DNA of 6,275 nt from assembly GCA_964569055.1 (NCBI GenBank), contig CAZMSZ010000418.1, positions 1-6,275 of the forward strand. The letters run 5' to 3'. Positions 1 through 5,596 of the stretch are shown piece after piece (the stretch's first letter is position 1; the number at the start of each line of letters is the position of its first letter). The notes under the pieces were generated by a model. That model saw only the letters and a list, made by a program, of their open reading frames with translations, was not told the origin of the DNA and made no database searches. The position numbers and the translations under genes are program-made. This DNA comes from JAWLGW01 sp964569055. GTDB lineage: Bacteria; Planctomycetota; J058.

Positions 1-33
1 GCGGCGCGCAATTTCAGCGACAGCGGGGGGGAC

Positions 34-58
34 TCTGGGGGGGCGGAGCCCCCCCGGA
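34..58. other. GC-rich stem-loop in the leader
   Basis: Seven G (37-43) face seven C (49-55) around the five-base loop CGGAG. The stem extends outward through a T-G wobble (36/56), C-G (35/57) and T-A (34/58), giving about 10 pairs. No T-run follows, so it does not look like a classical intrinsic terminator by itself. It could be an mRNA stabilising or processing hairpin, the remnant of an upstream gene's 3' end, or a genome-wide repeat unit. Only the pairing is seen; the function is inferred. Confidence 0.55.
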
Positions 59-71
59 AACCACGAAGCCC

Positions 72-115
72 GAGCCCAATCCCGCACCCTTGCGGGCTGC
101 GGCTCCTGCTGTTTT
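72..115 (+). terminator. Possible terminator-like hairpin before the acidic gene
   Basis: CCCGCA (81-86) pairs perfectly with TGCGGG (91-96) around the loop CCCT. GAGCC (72-76) pairs with GGCTC (101-105) outside a 4x4 internal loop. A four-T run sits at 112-115, six bases after the outer stem. That is a poor spacing and a short T-run for an intrinsic terminator, so this may instead be a leader structure. If it is a terminator, it ends a plus-strand gene left of the window, and the promoter of the acidic gene would have to lie in 106-140. I see no convincing -35/-10 pair there. Confidence 0.35.
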
Positions 116-140
116 GATGAGCCCCCGATTCGCGCTCGGC

Positions 141-148
141 AAGGAGGT
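141..148 (+). promoter_or_regulatory. Strong Shine-Dalgarno of the acidic gene
   Basis: AAGGAGGT matches eight bases of the usual 16S anti-Shine-Dalgarno complement and ends three bases before the ATG at 152. It is the best ribosome binding site in the window. It is the main reason to accept the low-complexity reading frame that follows as a real gene read in this frame. Confidence 0.75.
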
Positions 149-151
149 CCG

Positions 152-370
152 ATGAACGGGATCGGTCTTCCGGGCCCCGAGGACGAGGCCGAGGACGACG
201 AGCTCGAGGACGACGACTACGAGGACGAAGACGAGTTCGACGAGGACGAGGACGAAGGGTTCGACGAGGACGAGGACGAGGACGGCTTCGACGAGTCGTT
301 CGACGACGAAGACTACGCCCTCGGCTACGACGAGGACGACGAAGAGGACGACGATTTCGACGACGTCTGA
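152..370 (+). CDS. Small ultra-acidic Asp/Glu-rich protein, function unknown
   Basis: This 72-residue protein matches no family I recognise. By direct count, 46 residues are Asp or Glu (64%) and there is no Lys, Arg, His or Cys. After a short head (MNGIGLPGP) it is almost pure acid, broken at intervals by single aromatics (five Phe, three Tyr), often as G-F-D-E. It has no signal peptide or membrane segment and is presumably cytoplasmic, disordered and strongly polyanionic. A strong Shine-Dalgarno precedes the ATG. Acidic codons are mostly GAC and GAG, as in neighbouring genes, which supports real coding. The TGA stop lies 28 bases before the first possible start of the CinA-like gene. Candidate roles, all inferred, are mimicry of nucleic acid, metal or cation binding, or an RNA-polymerase-associated acidic tail like that of the Firmicutes delta subunit. 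It could also be the N-terminal part of the next gene, separated by a frameshift. Confidence 0.7.
   Translation: MNGIGLPGPEDEAEDDELEDDDYEDEDEFDEDEDEGFDEDEDEDGFDESFDDEDYALGYDEDDEEDDDFDDV
236..279 (+). repeat. Two 20-base direct repeats, 24-base period, inside the acidic gene
   Basis: The 20 bases at 236-255 recur exactly at 260-279. The offset of 24 bases is eight codons, so the reading frame is kept, and both copies encode F-D-E-D-E-D plus one acidic residue. They sit in a longer stretch (about 180-363) built from GAC/GAG/GAA codons. Such tracts can expand or contract in multiples of three by slippage. Length may therefore vary between strains, and a one-base assembly error is also more likely here than elsewhere. 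Confidence 0.8.
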
Positions 371-398
371 GGAGACCGCCAGCGCCACCACGGCCGCC

Positions 399-1184
399 GT
401 GGTCGCGATCGGCAACGAGTTGCTCTCGGGCAAGGTGCGCGACCGCAACCTCCACTACCTCGCCCGCGAGCTGCGGGCGCTCGGCACGCCCCTCGTCCTC
501 GCCCTGATCGTCCCCGATGAGATCGACGCGATCGTCCGCGCGCTCGGCTGGGCCCGCGCGCAGGCCGACGTCGTCCTGACCACGGGAGGCGTGGGTCCGA
601 CCCACGACGACGTCACGCTTGAAGCCGTGGCCCAGGCCTTCGGCCTGGGCCTCTGCCCCGACCCGGGGCTGGAGGGCGCGATCCGCGCCTTCTACGGAGA
701 CCGGGTCAACGACGACCTGCTCTCCATGGCACGTGTCCCCCAGGGCGCCGAGCTGATCCAGCCGGCGCCCTTTTTCGTGCCCATCTTCCGGGTCGAGCGG
801 GTCTACGTGTTCCCGGGCGACCCCGACGCGCTCGAGCTGTTGTTCGACGCCTGGAAGGAGGCGCTCCGCCAGCCGCCCTTCCACCTCGCGCGGCTCGAGC
901 TCGACTGCGACGAGGGCGAGGTGGCGCCGCTGCTGCGGGCCGTGCAAGAGGGCGACCCGGCCCTGGCGATCGGCAGCTACCCGCGCTTCGACGCCGGCGC
1001 GCCCTACCGGGTGCTCGTCACGCTCGAGGCGAAGGACCCAGGGCGCGTGAGCGCCGCCGCCGCGGCGCTCGTCGCCGCGATCGAGACCCAGCTGGGCCGC
1101 TCGGCCCTGCTCCGCATCCACCCTGCCTCGTTGGCCAAGCCTGAGGCAGCCGGCCGGCACCCGACCGGCCCCGACCGTCCCTGA
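399..1184 (+). CDS. CinA N-terminal/MoaB-like (MoCF domain, COG1058) nucleotide-utilising protein
   Basis: This 261-residue protein belongs to the short CinA-N or 'molybdopterin-binding domain' family. Diagnostic segments are IGNELLSGK (residues 4-12), TTGGVGPTHDD (61-71, the MoCF phosphate-binding loop with its acidic pair) and FPGDPDALE (138-146, equivalent to the LPGVPxE motif of CinA). A C-terminal part (about 163-235, with IGSYPRFD) resembles the extension of other short family members. The CinA C-terminal NMN-deamidase domain is absent. Proteins with this domain include ADP-ribose pyrophosphatases and the MoCF part of eukaryotic FAD synthase; the substrate here is not established. The start is doubtful. 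GTG 399 is the only ATG/GTG/TTG in frame before the conserved core, yet it trims the expected first beta-strand and has no well-spaced Shine-Dalgarno (AGGAG at 370-374 is too far upstream). The frame stays open upstream across the acidic gene's stop. The gene ends eight bases before the GreA-like ATG, so they are probably co-transcribed. Confidence 0.85.
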   Translation: MVAIGNELLSGKVRDRNLHYLARELRALGTPLVLALIVPDEIDAIVRALGWARAQADVVLTTGGVGPTHDDVTLEAVAQAFGLGLCPDPGLEGAIRAFYGDRVNDDLLSMARVPQGAELIQPAPFFVPIFRVERVYVFPGDPDALELLFDAWKEALRQPPFHLARLELDCDEGEVAPLLRAVQEGDPALAIGSYPRFDAGAPYRVLVTLEAKDPGRVSAAAAALVAAIETQLGRSALLRIHPASLAKPEAAGRHPTGPDRP

Positions 1185-1192
1185 GGAGAATT

Positions 1193-3502
1193 ATGGCTCT
1201 AGACACGAACGCGGTGAACAGGATCTTCGGCGCGGCCCGCGCGCGCGACATCTCGAAGGTCGAGGAGCTCTGGATCGACCTCCAGAGCCACGAAGGGGCG
1301 GTCGGCGAGCTGCAGACGTTCCTGAACGTCGCGCAGGAGGTCGCGGGCCGCGGCGACAAGGACAAGGCGGCCGAGCTGCTCCTGCTGCTCAAGGACGACC
1401 TCGCCAAGGCCGGCAAGCACGACGAGCTGTTCGAGCTGCTGCGCACGGCGGTGCGCTACTCGCACCGGGTCCGGGACGTGCGCGGCGAGCTGGTCACGCA
1501 GTACCGCAGGAAGTACGGCGAGCGCGCCGGGCTGGAGGCGATCCTGAGCCGGGTCGACCTCGCCGGCGAGGGGCGCGTCGACGACGCGGTCGCCCAGCTC
1601 GACCAGGCCTTCTACTTCCAGGAGGGCGACTTCGTGTTCCACGGCCGCGGCTGGGGGATCGGCCGGGTGGTCGAGTGTCACCCCGAGGCCGGCGAGTTCG
1701 TGGTCGACTTCGCCCGCCGCCGCGGCCAGCGCATGGAGGCGGGCATGGCCATGTCCGCGCTCGAGCGGCGCAGCAAGAACGACCTCGACGTCCTGCTGTG
1801 GACCGACAAGGACGCCGTCCGCACCATGGCCGAGGAGGACGCCCTCGGCCTCCTCAAGGCCGCGCTCAACGCCGCGGGGGGCAAGCTCCAGGCGCGTGAC
1901 CTCAAGGGCAAGCTGGCCGACGTGCTCGACAAGACCTCCTGGACCAAGTTCTGGAACAAGGCCCGCAAGCTCGCCAAGGACGACCCCACGATCGAGGTCG
2001 GGGCCGCGCCGCGCTCGCTGATCTCCTTCCGCAGCGAGCCGCTGTCTCGCGACGACGAGGTGGCCCAGGCGATCGGGCGGGCCCACGAGTTCACCGACCG
2101 CCTGGCGATCGCGCGCCGCGAGCTCAACGCCGAGCGGAGCGGCGGCGAGCCGCCCGAGTGGCTGACGAAGGCGCTCGAGCTGCTCACCAAGAACCACGGC
2201 AAGAAGGGCACCCCCGCCCAGCTCGCGGCCCAGATCGAGCTGACCCTGTTCCGGCTCGAGGTGGTGGCGCAGTGGCCCAAGCTCCTGCCCGAGCTCGAGG
2301 CGGTCGACCCCGACACCGGCGAGCCGCGCCAGGCCCACGAGGTCCCGGCCGTGATCGCGGCCTTCGACGGGCTGGTCGGCGAGGCGCTCCCGCCGGTGCT
2401 CGGGGCGGTCTCGATCGCCGAGTACCGCCGCCAGGCGATCCGGCTGGCCACCAAGCTGCTGGGCGAGCAGGCCTCGGCCACGCTCTCGGCGGTGCTGCTC
2501 GACCCCGCGCCGCAGAGCTGGGACACGGCCTCCGCCGAGCTCGAGGCGATCGGCCGGCTCGACCTCGTCAACGACGCGGTCGAGCAGGTCCTGATCCGGC
2601 CCCACGATTACCCCGAGGCGCTCGCGGCCCTGACCCGCGCCCGCCTGTCCAACGGCAAGAAGGACGTCGCCGCCGGGCGCAGCGACTCCGAGCTGCTCGT
2701 CAAGGCGCTGCAGGTGTTCGACCAGGTCAACCTGCAGTTCAAGGGCACGCAGGACCGCCGGCGCAAGACGGCCCTCAAGCCGACGGTCGAGGCGCTGCGC
2801 GCGCTGATCAGCGAGAAGAACCAGCGCGTGCTCGCCACCGTGATCGGCGAGGGAACCGAGGGCGACGTGCGGCGCGTGCTGCAGATCGTGCGCCAGAGCC
2901 CGACGCTCACGCCCACGATCAAGCGCTCGACCGAGAAGTTCGTGGCCCTGCGCTTCCCCGAGCTGCTGGCGACCGTGGCGACCACGCGCCGCGCGGACGA
3001 GCGTGAGGACAACGTGCTCTACTCGACCGCCGAGGGCGTGCGCCGGCGCGAGCGCGAGCTGAACGAGATCATGGAGGTCAAGATGCCCGAGATCACCATC
3101 GAGATCGGCAAGGCGCTCGAGTTCGGCGACATCTCCGAGAACGCCGAGCTGGACGCGGCCCGCGAGCGCCAGCAGCGTCTGGCCGAGCAGGCCAAGCGGA
3201 TCCAGGACGACCTCGAGCGCGTGCGGGTGATCCACCTCGAGAACGTCGACACCGACGAGGTCCGGGTCGGCACCCGGGTCGTGGTCGAGCACCTCGGGAC
3301 CCACGAGGACGAGACCTACTCGATCCTCGGCCCCTGGGACCTCGACGACGAGGACCCCTCGATCATCAGCCACCTCTCCGCCCTCGCGCTCGGCCTCCTC
3401 GGCAACCGCGTGGGCGACGAGGTCACCGTGCAGCTCCCGAGCGGCGGCGCCGCCAAGTACCTGATCAAGGCGATCGAGCGGGTCGTCCTCCAGGAGACGT
3501 AG
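1193..3502 (+). CDS. Giant GreA/GreB-family transcript cleavage factor with a ~610-residue N-terminal extension
   Basis: The last ~155 of 769 residues form a Gre factor. A coiled-coil hairpin (about 612-690) carries the tip motif GDISENAELDAARERQ. Its Asp646 and Glu649 match the pair that coordinates catalytic Mg2+ in E. coli GreA (Asp41/Glu44). A C-terminal FKBP-like domain (about 694-769) contains the Gre-typical ISHLSALALGLLGNRVGDEV. Gre factors enter the RNA polymerase secondary channel and stimulate cleavage of backtracked transcripts. Ordinary GreA has about 158 residues. The extension is mostly helical with an alpha-solenoid feel, plus a small beta segment, GDFVFHGRGWGIGRVVE (145-161), leading to VDF. 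A W-T-K-F-W-N-K-A-R motif (250-258) follows. The layout recalls the long GreA of Chlamydiae and the 'transcript cleavage factor/unknown domain fusion' of Verrucomicrobia. ATG 1193 follows GAGGAG (1183-1188), which overlaps the upstream TGA and suggests translational coupling. The catalytic acids are intact, so cleavage activity is expected. The role of the extension is unknown. Confidence 0.92.
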   Translation: MALDTNAVNRIFGAARARDISKVEELWIDLQSHEGAVGELQTFLNVAQEVAGRGDKDKAAELLLLLKDDLAKAGKHDELFELLRTAVRYSHRVRDVRGELVTQYRRKYGERAGLEAILSRVDLAGEGRVDDAVAQLDQAFYFQEGDFVFHGRGWGIGRVVECHPEAGEFVVDFARRRGQRMEAGMAMSALERRSKNDLDVLLWTDKDAVRTMAEEDALGLLKAALNAAGGKLQARDLKGKLADVLDKTSWTKFWNKARKLAKDDPTIEVGAAPRSLISFRSEPLSRDDEVAQAIGRAHEFTDRLAIARRELNAERSGGEPPEWLTKALELLTKNHGKKGTPAQLAAQIELTLFRLEVVAQWPKLLPELEAVDPDTGEPRQAHEVPAVIAAFDGLVGEALPPVLGAVSIAEYRRQAIRLATKLLGEQASATLSAVLLDPAPQSWDTASAELEAIGRLDLVNDAVEQVLIRPHDYPEALAALTRARLSNGKKDVAAGRSDSELLVKALQVFDQVNLQFKGTQDRRRKTALKPTVEALRALISEKNQRVLATVIGEGTEGDVRRVLQIVRQSPTLTPTIKRSTEKFVALRFPELLATVATTRRADEREDNVLYSTAEGVRRRERELNEIMEVKMPEITIEIGKALEFGDISENAELDAARERQQRLAEQAKRIQDDLERVRVIHLENVDTDEVRVGTRVVVEHLGTHEDETYSILGPWDLDDEDPSIISHLSALALGLLGNRVGDEVTVQLPSGGAAKYLIKAIERVVLQET

Positions 3503-3506
3503 TCGA

Positions 3507-3526
3507 CGCGCGCCGAGCGGCGCGCG
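3507..3526. terminator. Perfect 8-bp hairpin right after the GreA-like stop
   Basis: CGCGCGCC (3507-3514) pairs perfectly with GGCGCGCG (3519-3526) around the loop GAGC, starting five bases after the TAG stop. No T-run follows on either strand. It is best read as a 3'-end stabilising stem or the first half of a compound termination region between convergent genes. Confidence 0.5.
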
Positions 3527-3534
3527 ACCGCGAA

Positions 3535-3579
3535 GGAGGCCGCCCGGGCGCCCGCGCCCCGGCGGTCTCCGCGCGTTTT
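3535..3579 (+). terminator. Likely terminator of the left-arm operon
   Basis: GGAGGCCGCC (3535-3544) pairs with GGCGGTCTCC (3561-3570) over ten positions, with a single G-U wobble. The 16-base loop can itself fold (CGGG/CCCG). A four-T run lies at 3576-3579, five bases beyond the stem, which is weaker than a textbook intrinsic terminator. On the minus strand the same stem lies just after the AAA gene's stop, but no T-run follows it there. It may serve both convergent transcripts, with the better case for the plus strand. Confidence 0.5.
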
Positions 3580-3585
3580 GGGGGC

Positions 3586-5457
3586 CTACCCCTCCCCGCC
3601 CTCGCGAATGTCCGAGTGCGTGGTCATGGCGCGCAGGAGCGCGCGCATGCGGGCGCGGACCTGGCCGCGGTCGAGGCCGGCCAGGCGGGGGGGCAAGAAG
3701 CGCTTGTCGGAGCACTCCACGATCGCGGCCAGGACCTGGAGCTCGAGCTCGCGCTTGGAGAGGTTGGGGATGTAGGCGCCGGCCTCGAGCTCGAGGTCCT
3801 CCTTGCTGACGACCTCGCGCCCTTCGAGGTAGGCCCTGCGCTTGGCGCGGATCAGGATCGACTCGATCTCGGCGCCCGAGAGTCCCGCGTCCGCGAGGAA
3901 GTCCTGGACCACCTCGCCGACCGAGCGCTGGTCGTCGGCCTCGAAGTCGGGGTCGGGCTGGCTGGCGTCGGTCGGCTCGGGCGACTCGCCGTGGGCGTCG
4001 GAGACCTTGGTGAGGTCGACGTCGAGCGCGCCGTCCTCGGCCAGCGCGATCCCGCACTTCTTGACCAGCACCTCGCGCATCTGGCGGCGCTCCTCCTCGG
4101 TGTCCGGATAGAACAGCGGGATGTGGATCTCGGCCCGCCCCTGTCGCTTGATGTCGACCGGGAGCAGGTCGGGGCGGCTGGTGAGCAGGAACCACAGGAT
4201 GTGCCCGCGGTAGCGCGTGTCGCCCATCTGGGTGGCCAGCATGGAGAACACGCGGTTGCTGACCTCGTGGCCCGAGCTGCGGTCGCCCACCGCGGCGTCG
4301 GCCTCGTCGATCACCACGCCCACCGGGCCGGTCGCCTTGAGCACGCTCAGGATCTTCTGCCAGTTCGCCTCGGTCGCGCCGTACCACTGGGAGCGGAAGT
4401 TCTTGAGCCGGACGCAGGGGATCCCGATGTCGTGGGTGTAGCACTGGGCCATGAACGACTTGCCCGTGCCGACCGGCCCGCAGATCAGGTAGCCCATGGG
4501 CAGCGCGTCGATCCGCCCCTCGCGGATCAGCCGGGCGTCCTCCTCCAGCCACGTCTTCTGGGGCGCGTGGCCGCACACGGTCTCGAGCCCGTGGTCGGAG
4601 CGGAGGAACTCCAGCATGCCGAAGCACTCCTTCTCGATCAGCTCCTTCTTCATCTCGCCCACGTAGCGGGCGTCGATCGGGAACTTGTTGGCGCGGGCCT
4701 GGCTCATGACGTGGCCGAGGTTGACCCGCGACAGGCCGCCCGTGAGCTTGGCGAACTGGTCGATCGAGACCTTGGAGAGCTCCGCCAGCTCGGCGTGCTG
4801 CTCGAAGCTGTGGGCGATGTAGTTGCGCCGCTCCTCCAGCTCGGGCAGCTTGACCTCGACCCGCCCGATGTACGGGCTCTCGACCAGCGACTGGTTGAGC
4901 TGGGCGAGGTTCTCGGTCACGAGGACCACCGTCAGGTTCGCCTCGAGGAACACCGGGTCCTTGGCCCAGCGGAGCAGCGTCACCAGGGTCGACTGCTGCG
5001 AGGGCGAGAGGTGGCCCCCCTCGCCGGCGGGGAGGATCAAGCCGGCGTACTCGATGATCAGGGCCACGCTCTTGGGCCCGGCGCCGCTGCGCGGGTCGAC
5101 CTTGGCGCGCATGTACTTCTCGATCAGGTACAGCGCGCGGTTGGGGTCGCGGGGCAGCCCCTCCTTGCCGTAGTTGGTCCCCTGCGAGCGGTCCACCCCC
5201 TGCGCGACCCGGTGGAAGTCGGGGTAGGTCTCCTCGTCGCGGAACGAGATCCCGTTGGAGGGGTCGTAGTAGATCACCGCGTCGCGGCGCGGGAACAGCT
5301 TGCTCGCGAGGAACTTGCGCAGGCTCATGTAGCTGCGCCCCGCGCCGTCGTCGGCCTCGACCTTGTCGTGCACGTTCCCGTACACGATGAACTCGATGAT
5401 CGTGCCGCCGTAGTACTGCTCGGCGAGGTCGACGGCCCAGGGGGGGAGCTTGGACAT
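3586..5457 (-). CDS. Two-module AAA+ ATPase (degenerate N-terminal, active C-terminal)
   Basis: The C-terminal half of this 623-residue protein is a classical AAA module: Walker A GPVGTGKS (327-334, Lys333), Walker B VVIDEAD (381-387, Asp384/Glu385), sensor-1 strand LLTSRPD (424-430) and arginine-finger candidates Arg438 and Arg441 in KRQGR. A lid (about 513-580) follows a Pro/Asp-rich insert (about 486-510). The N-terminal half looks like a second, ATP-dead AAA fold. It has no GxxxxGK[ST], and its Walker B-like strand is VALIIEYA (131-138), with Glu-Tyr in place of Asp-Glu. A sensor-1/second-region-of-homology-like strand is followed by PYIGRVEVKLPELEER (195-210) and a lid with LTGGLSRVNLGHV (238-250). 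No signal peptide or membrane segment is seen, so it is cytosolic. The layout recalls Ycf46-type ATPases, but I cannot assign orthology. The start is ATG 5457, preceded by AGGAGG (complement of 5467-5472) nine bases away. It converges on the GreA-like gene and diverges from gcvH. Its partner or substrate is unknown. Confidence 0.85.
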   Translation of the reverse strand: MSKLPPWAVDLAEQYYGGTIIEFIVYGNVHDKVEADDGAGRSYMSLRKFLASKLFPRRDAVIYYDPSNGISFRDEETYPDFHRVAQGVDRSQGTNYGKEGLPRDPNRALYLIEKYMRAKVDPRSGAGPKSVALIIEYAGLILPAGEGGHLSPSQQSTLVTLLRWAKDPVFLEANLTVVLVTENLAQLNQSLVESPYIGRVEVKLPELEERRNYIAHSFEQHAELAELSKVSIDQFAKLTGGLSRVNLGHVMSQARANKFPIDARYVGEMKKELIEKECFGMLEFLRSDHGLETVCGHAPQKTWLEEDARLIREGRIDALPMGYLICGPVGTGKSFMAQCYTHDIGIPCVRLKNFRSQWYGATEANWQKILSVLKATGPVGVVIDEADAAVGDRSSGHEVSNRVFSMLATQMGDTRYRGHILWFLLTSRPDLLPVDIKRQGRAEIHIPLFYPDTEEERRQMREVLVKKCGIALAEDGALDVDLTKVSDAHGESPEPTDASQPDPDFEADDQRSVGEVVQDFLADAGLSGAEIESILIRAKRRAYLEGREVVSKEDLELEAGAYIPNLSKRELELQVLAAIVECSDKRFLPPRLAGLDRGQVRARMRALLRAMTTHSDIREGGEG

Positions 5458-5596
5458 GGGTGGGGACCTCCTGCGGGAGCCTCAGGAGACACCACCCGCC
5501 GCCGCCCCGCAACGGGAACGCGCGCGGACCTCGCGATGCACCCCCGTCGGCCTGGCCGGTAGAATGCGCCACCTTCGCGGACGCGAGGAGGGTGCC
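5458..5596. promoter_or_regulatory. Divergent intergenic region between the AAA ATPase and gcvH
   Basis: These 139 bases must carry promoters for two divergent transcripts. On the plus strand TAGAAT (5560-5565) is a good -10 candidate. The hexamer 17 bases upstream (TGCACC, 5537-5542) is a poor -35, so the promoter may be weak or activator-dependent. Transcription would begin near 5572, leaving a leader of about 25 bases before gcvH. That is too short for a glycine riboswitch, and none is recognisable in the region. An 11-base palindrome (CGGCC T GGCCG, 5548-5558) lies in the spacer against the -10 and could be an operator. No clear promoter was found for the minus strand beyond the Shine-Dalgarno at 5467-5472. 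Confidence 0.4.
5586..5591 (+). promoter_or_regulatory. Shine-Dalgarno that fixes the gcvH TTG start
   Basis: AGGAGG lies five bases before TTG 5597. The in-frame ATG at 5564 has no Shine-Dalgarno, overlaps the putative -10 and would add 11 residues absent from typical H proteins. The ATG at 5450 lies across the promoter region and inside the divergent AAA gene's 5' end. The TTG is therefore preferred. Confidence 0.75.

Noticed and set aside
180..363. CRISPR-like or tandem-array interpretation of the GACGAG-rich tract
   Set aside because: There is no repeat-spacer structure. The periodicity is codon-level, explained by alternating Asp and Glu codons.
14..448. A minus-strand frame encoding a Val/Leu-rich, membrane-like protein opposite the acidic gene
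   Set aside because: GTC and CTC are simply the complements of GAC and GAG, so any Asp/Glu tract mirrors as Val/Leu. The acidic frame has the strong Shine-Dalgarno and this one has no comparable support.
1152..1170. Hairpin GGCCGG/CCGGCC near the end of the CinA-like gene as an attenuator of the GreA-like gene
   Set aside because: It is six pairs with a seven-base loop, lies within coding sequence and has no T-run. Such pairs are expected by chance at this GC content.
3616..5562. A plus-strand open frame of 648 codons opposite the AAA ATPase
   Set aside because: It is the complement of a well-supported AAA gene. The product is L/V/D/E/G-rich without motifs, and no ribosome binding site or neighbour supports it.
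5450..5596. Extending gcvH upstream to ATG 5450 or ATG 5564
   Set aside because: The extension has no similarity to H proteins, would cross the divergent promoter region, and has no Shine-Dalgarno. TTG 5597 has one at the right distance and gives the family length.
5458..5596. Glycine riboswitch upstream of gcvH
   Set aside because: The likely transcript leader is only about 25 bases. I see no paired aptamer-like structure or the conserved purine-rich core in the intergenic region.
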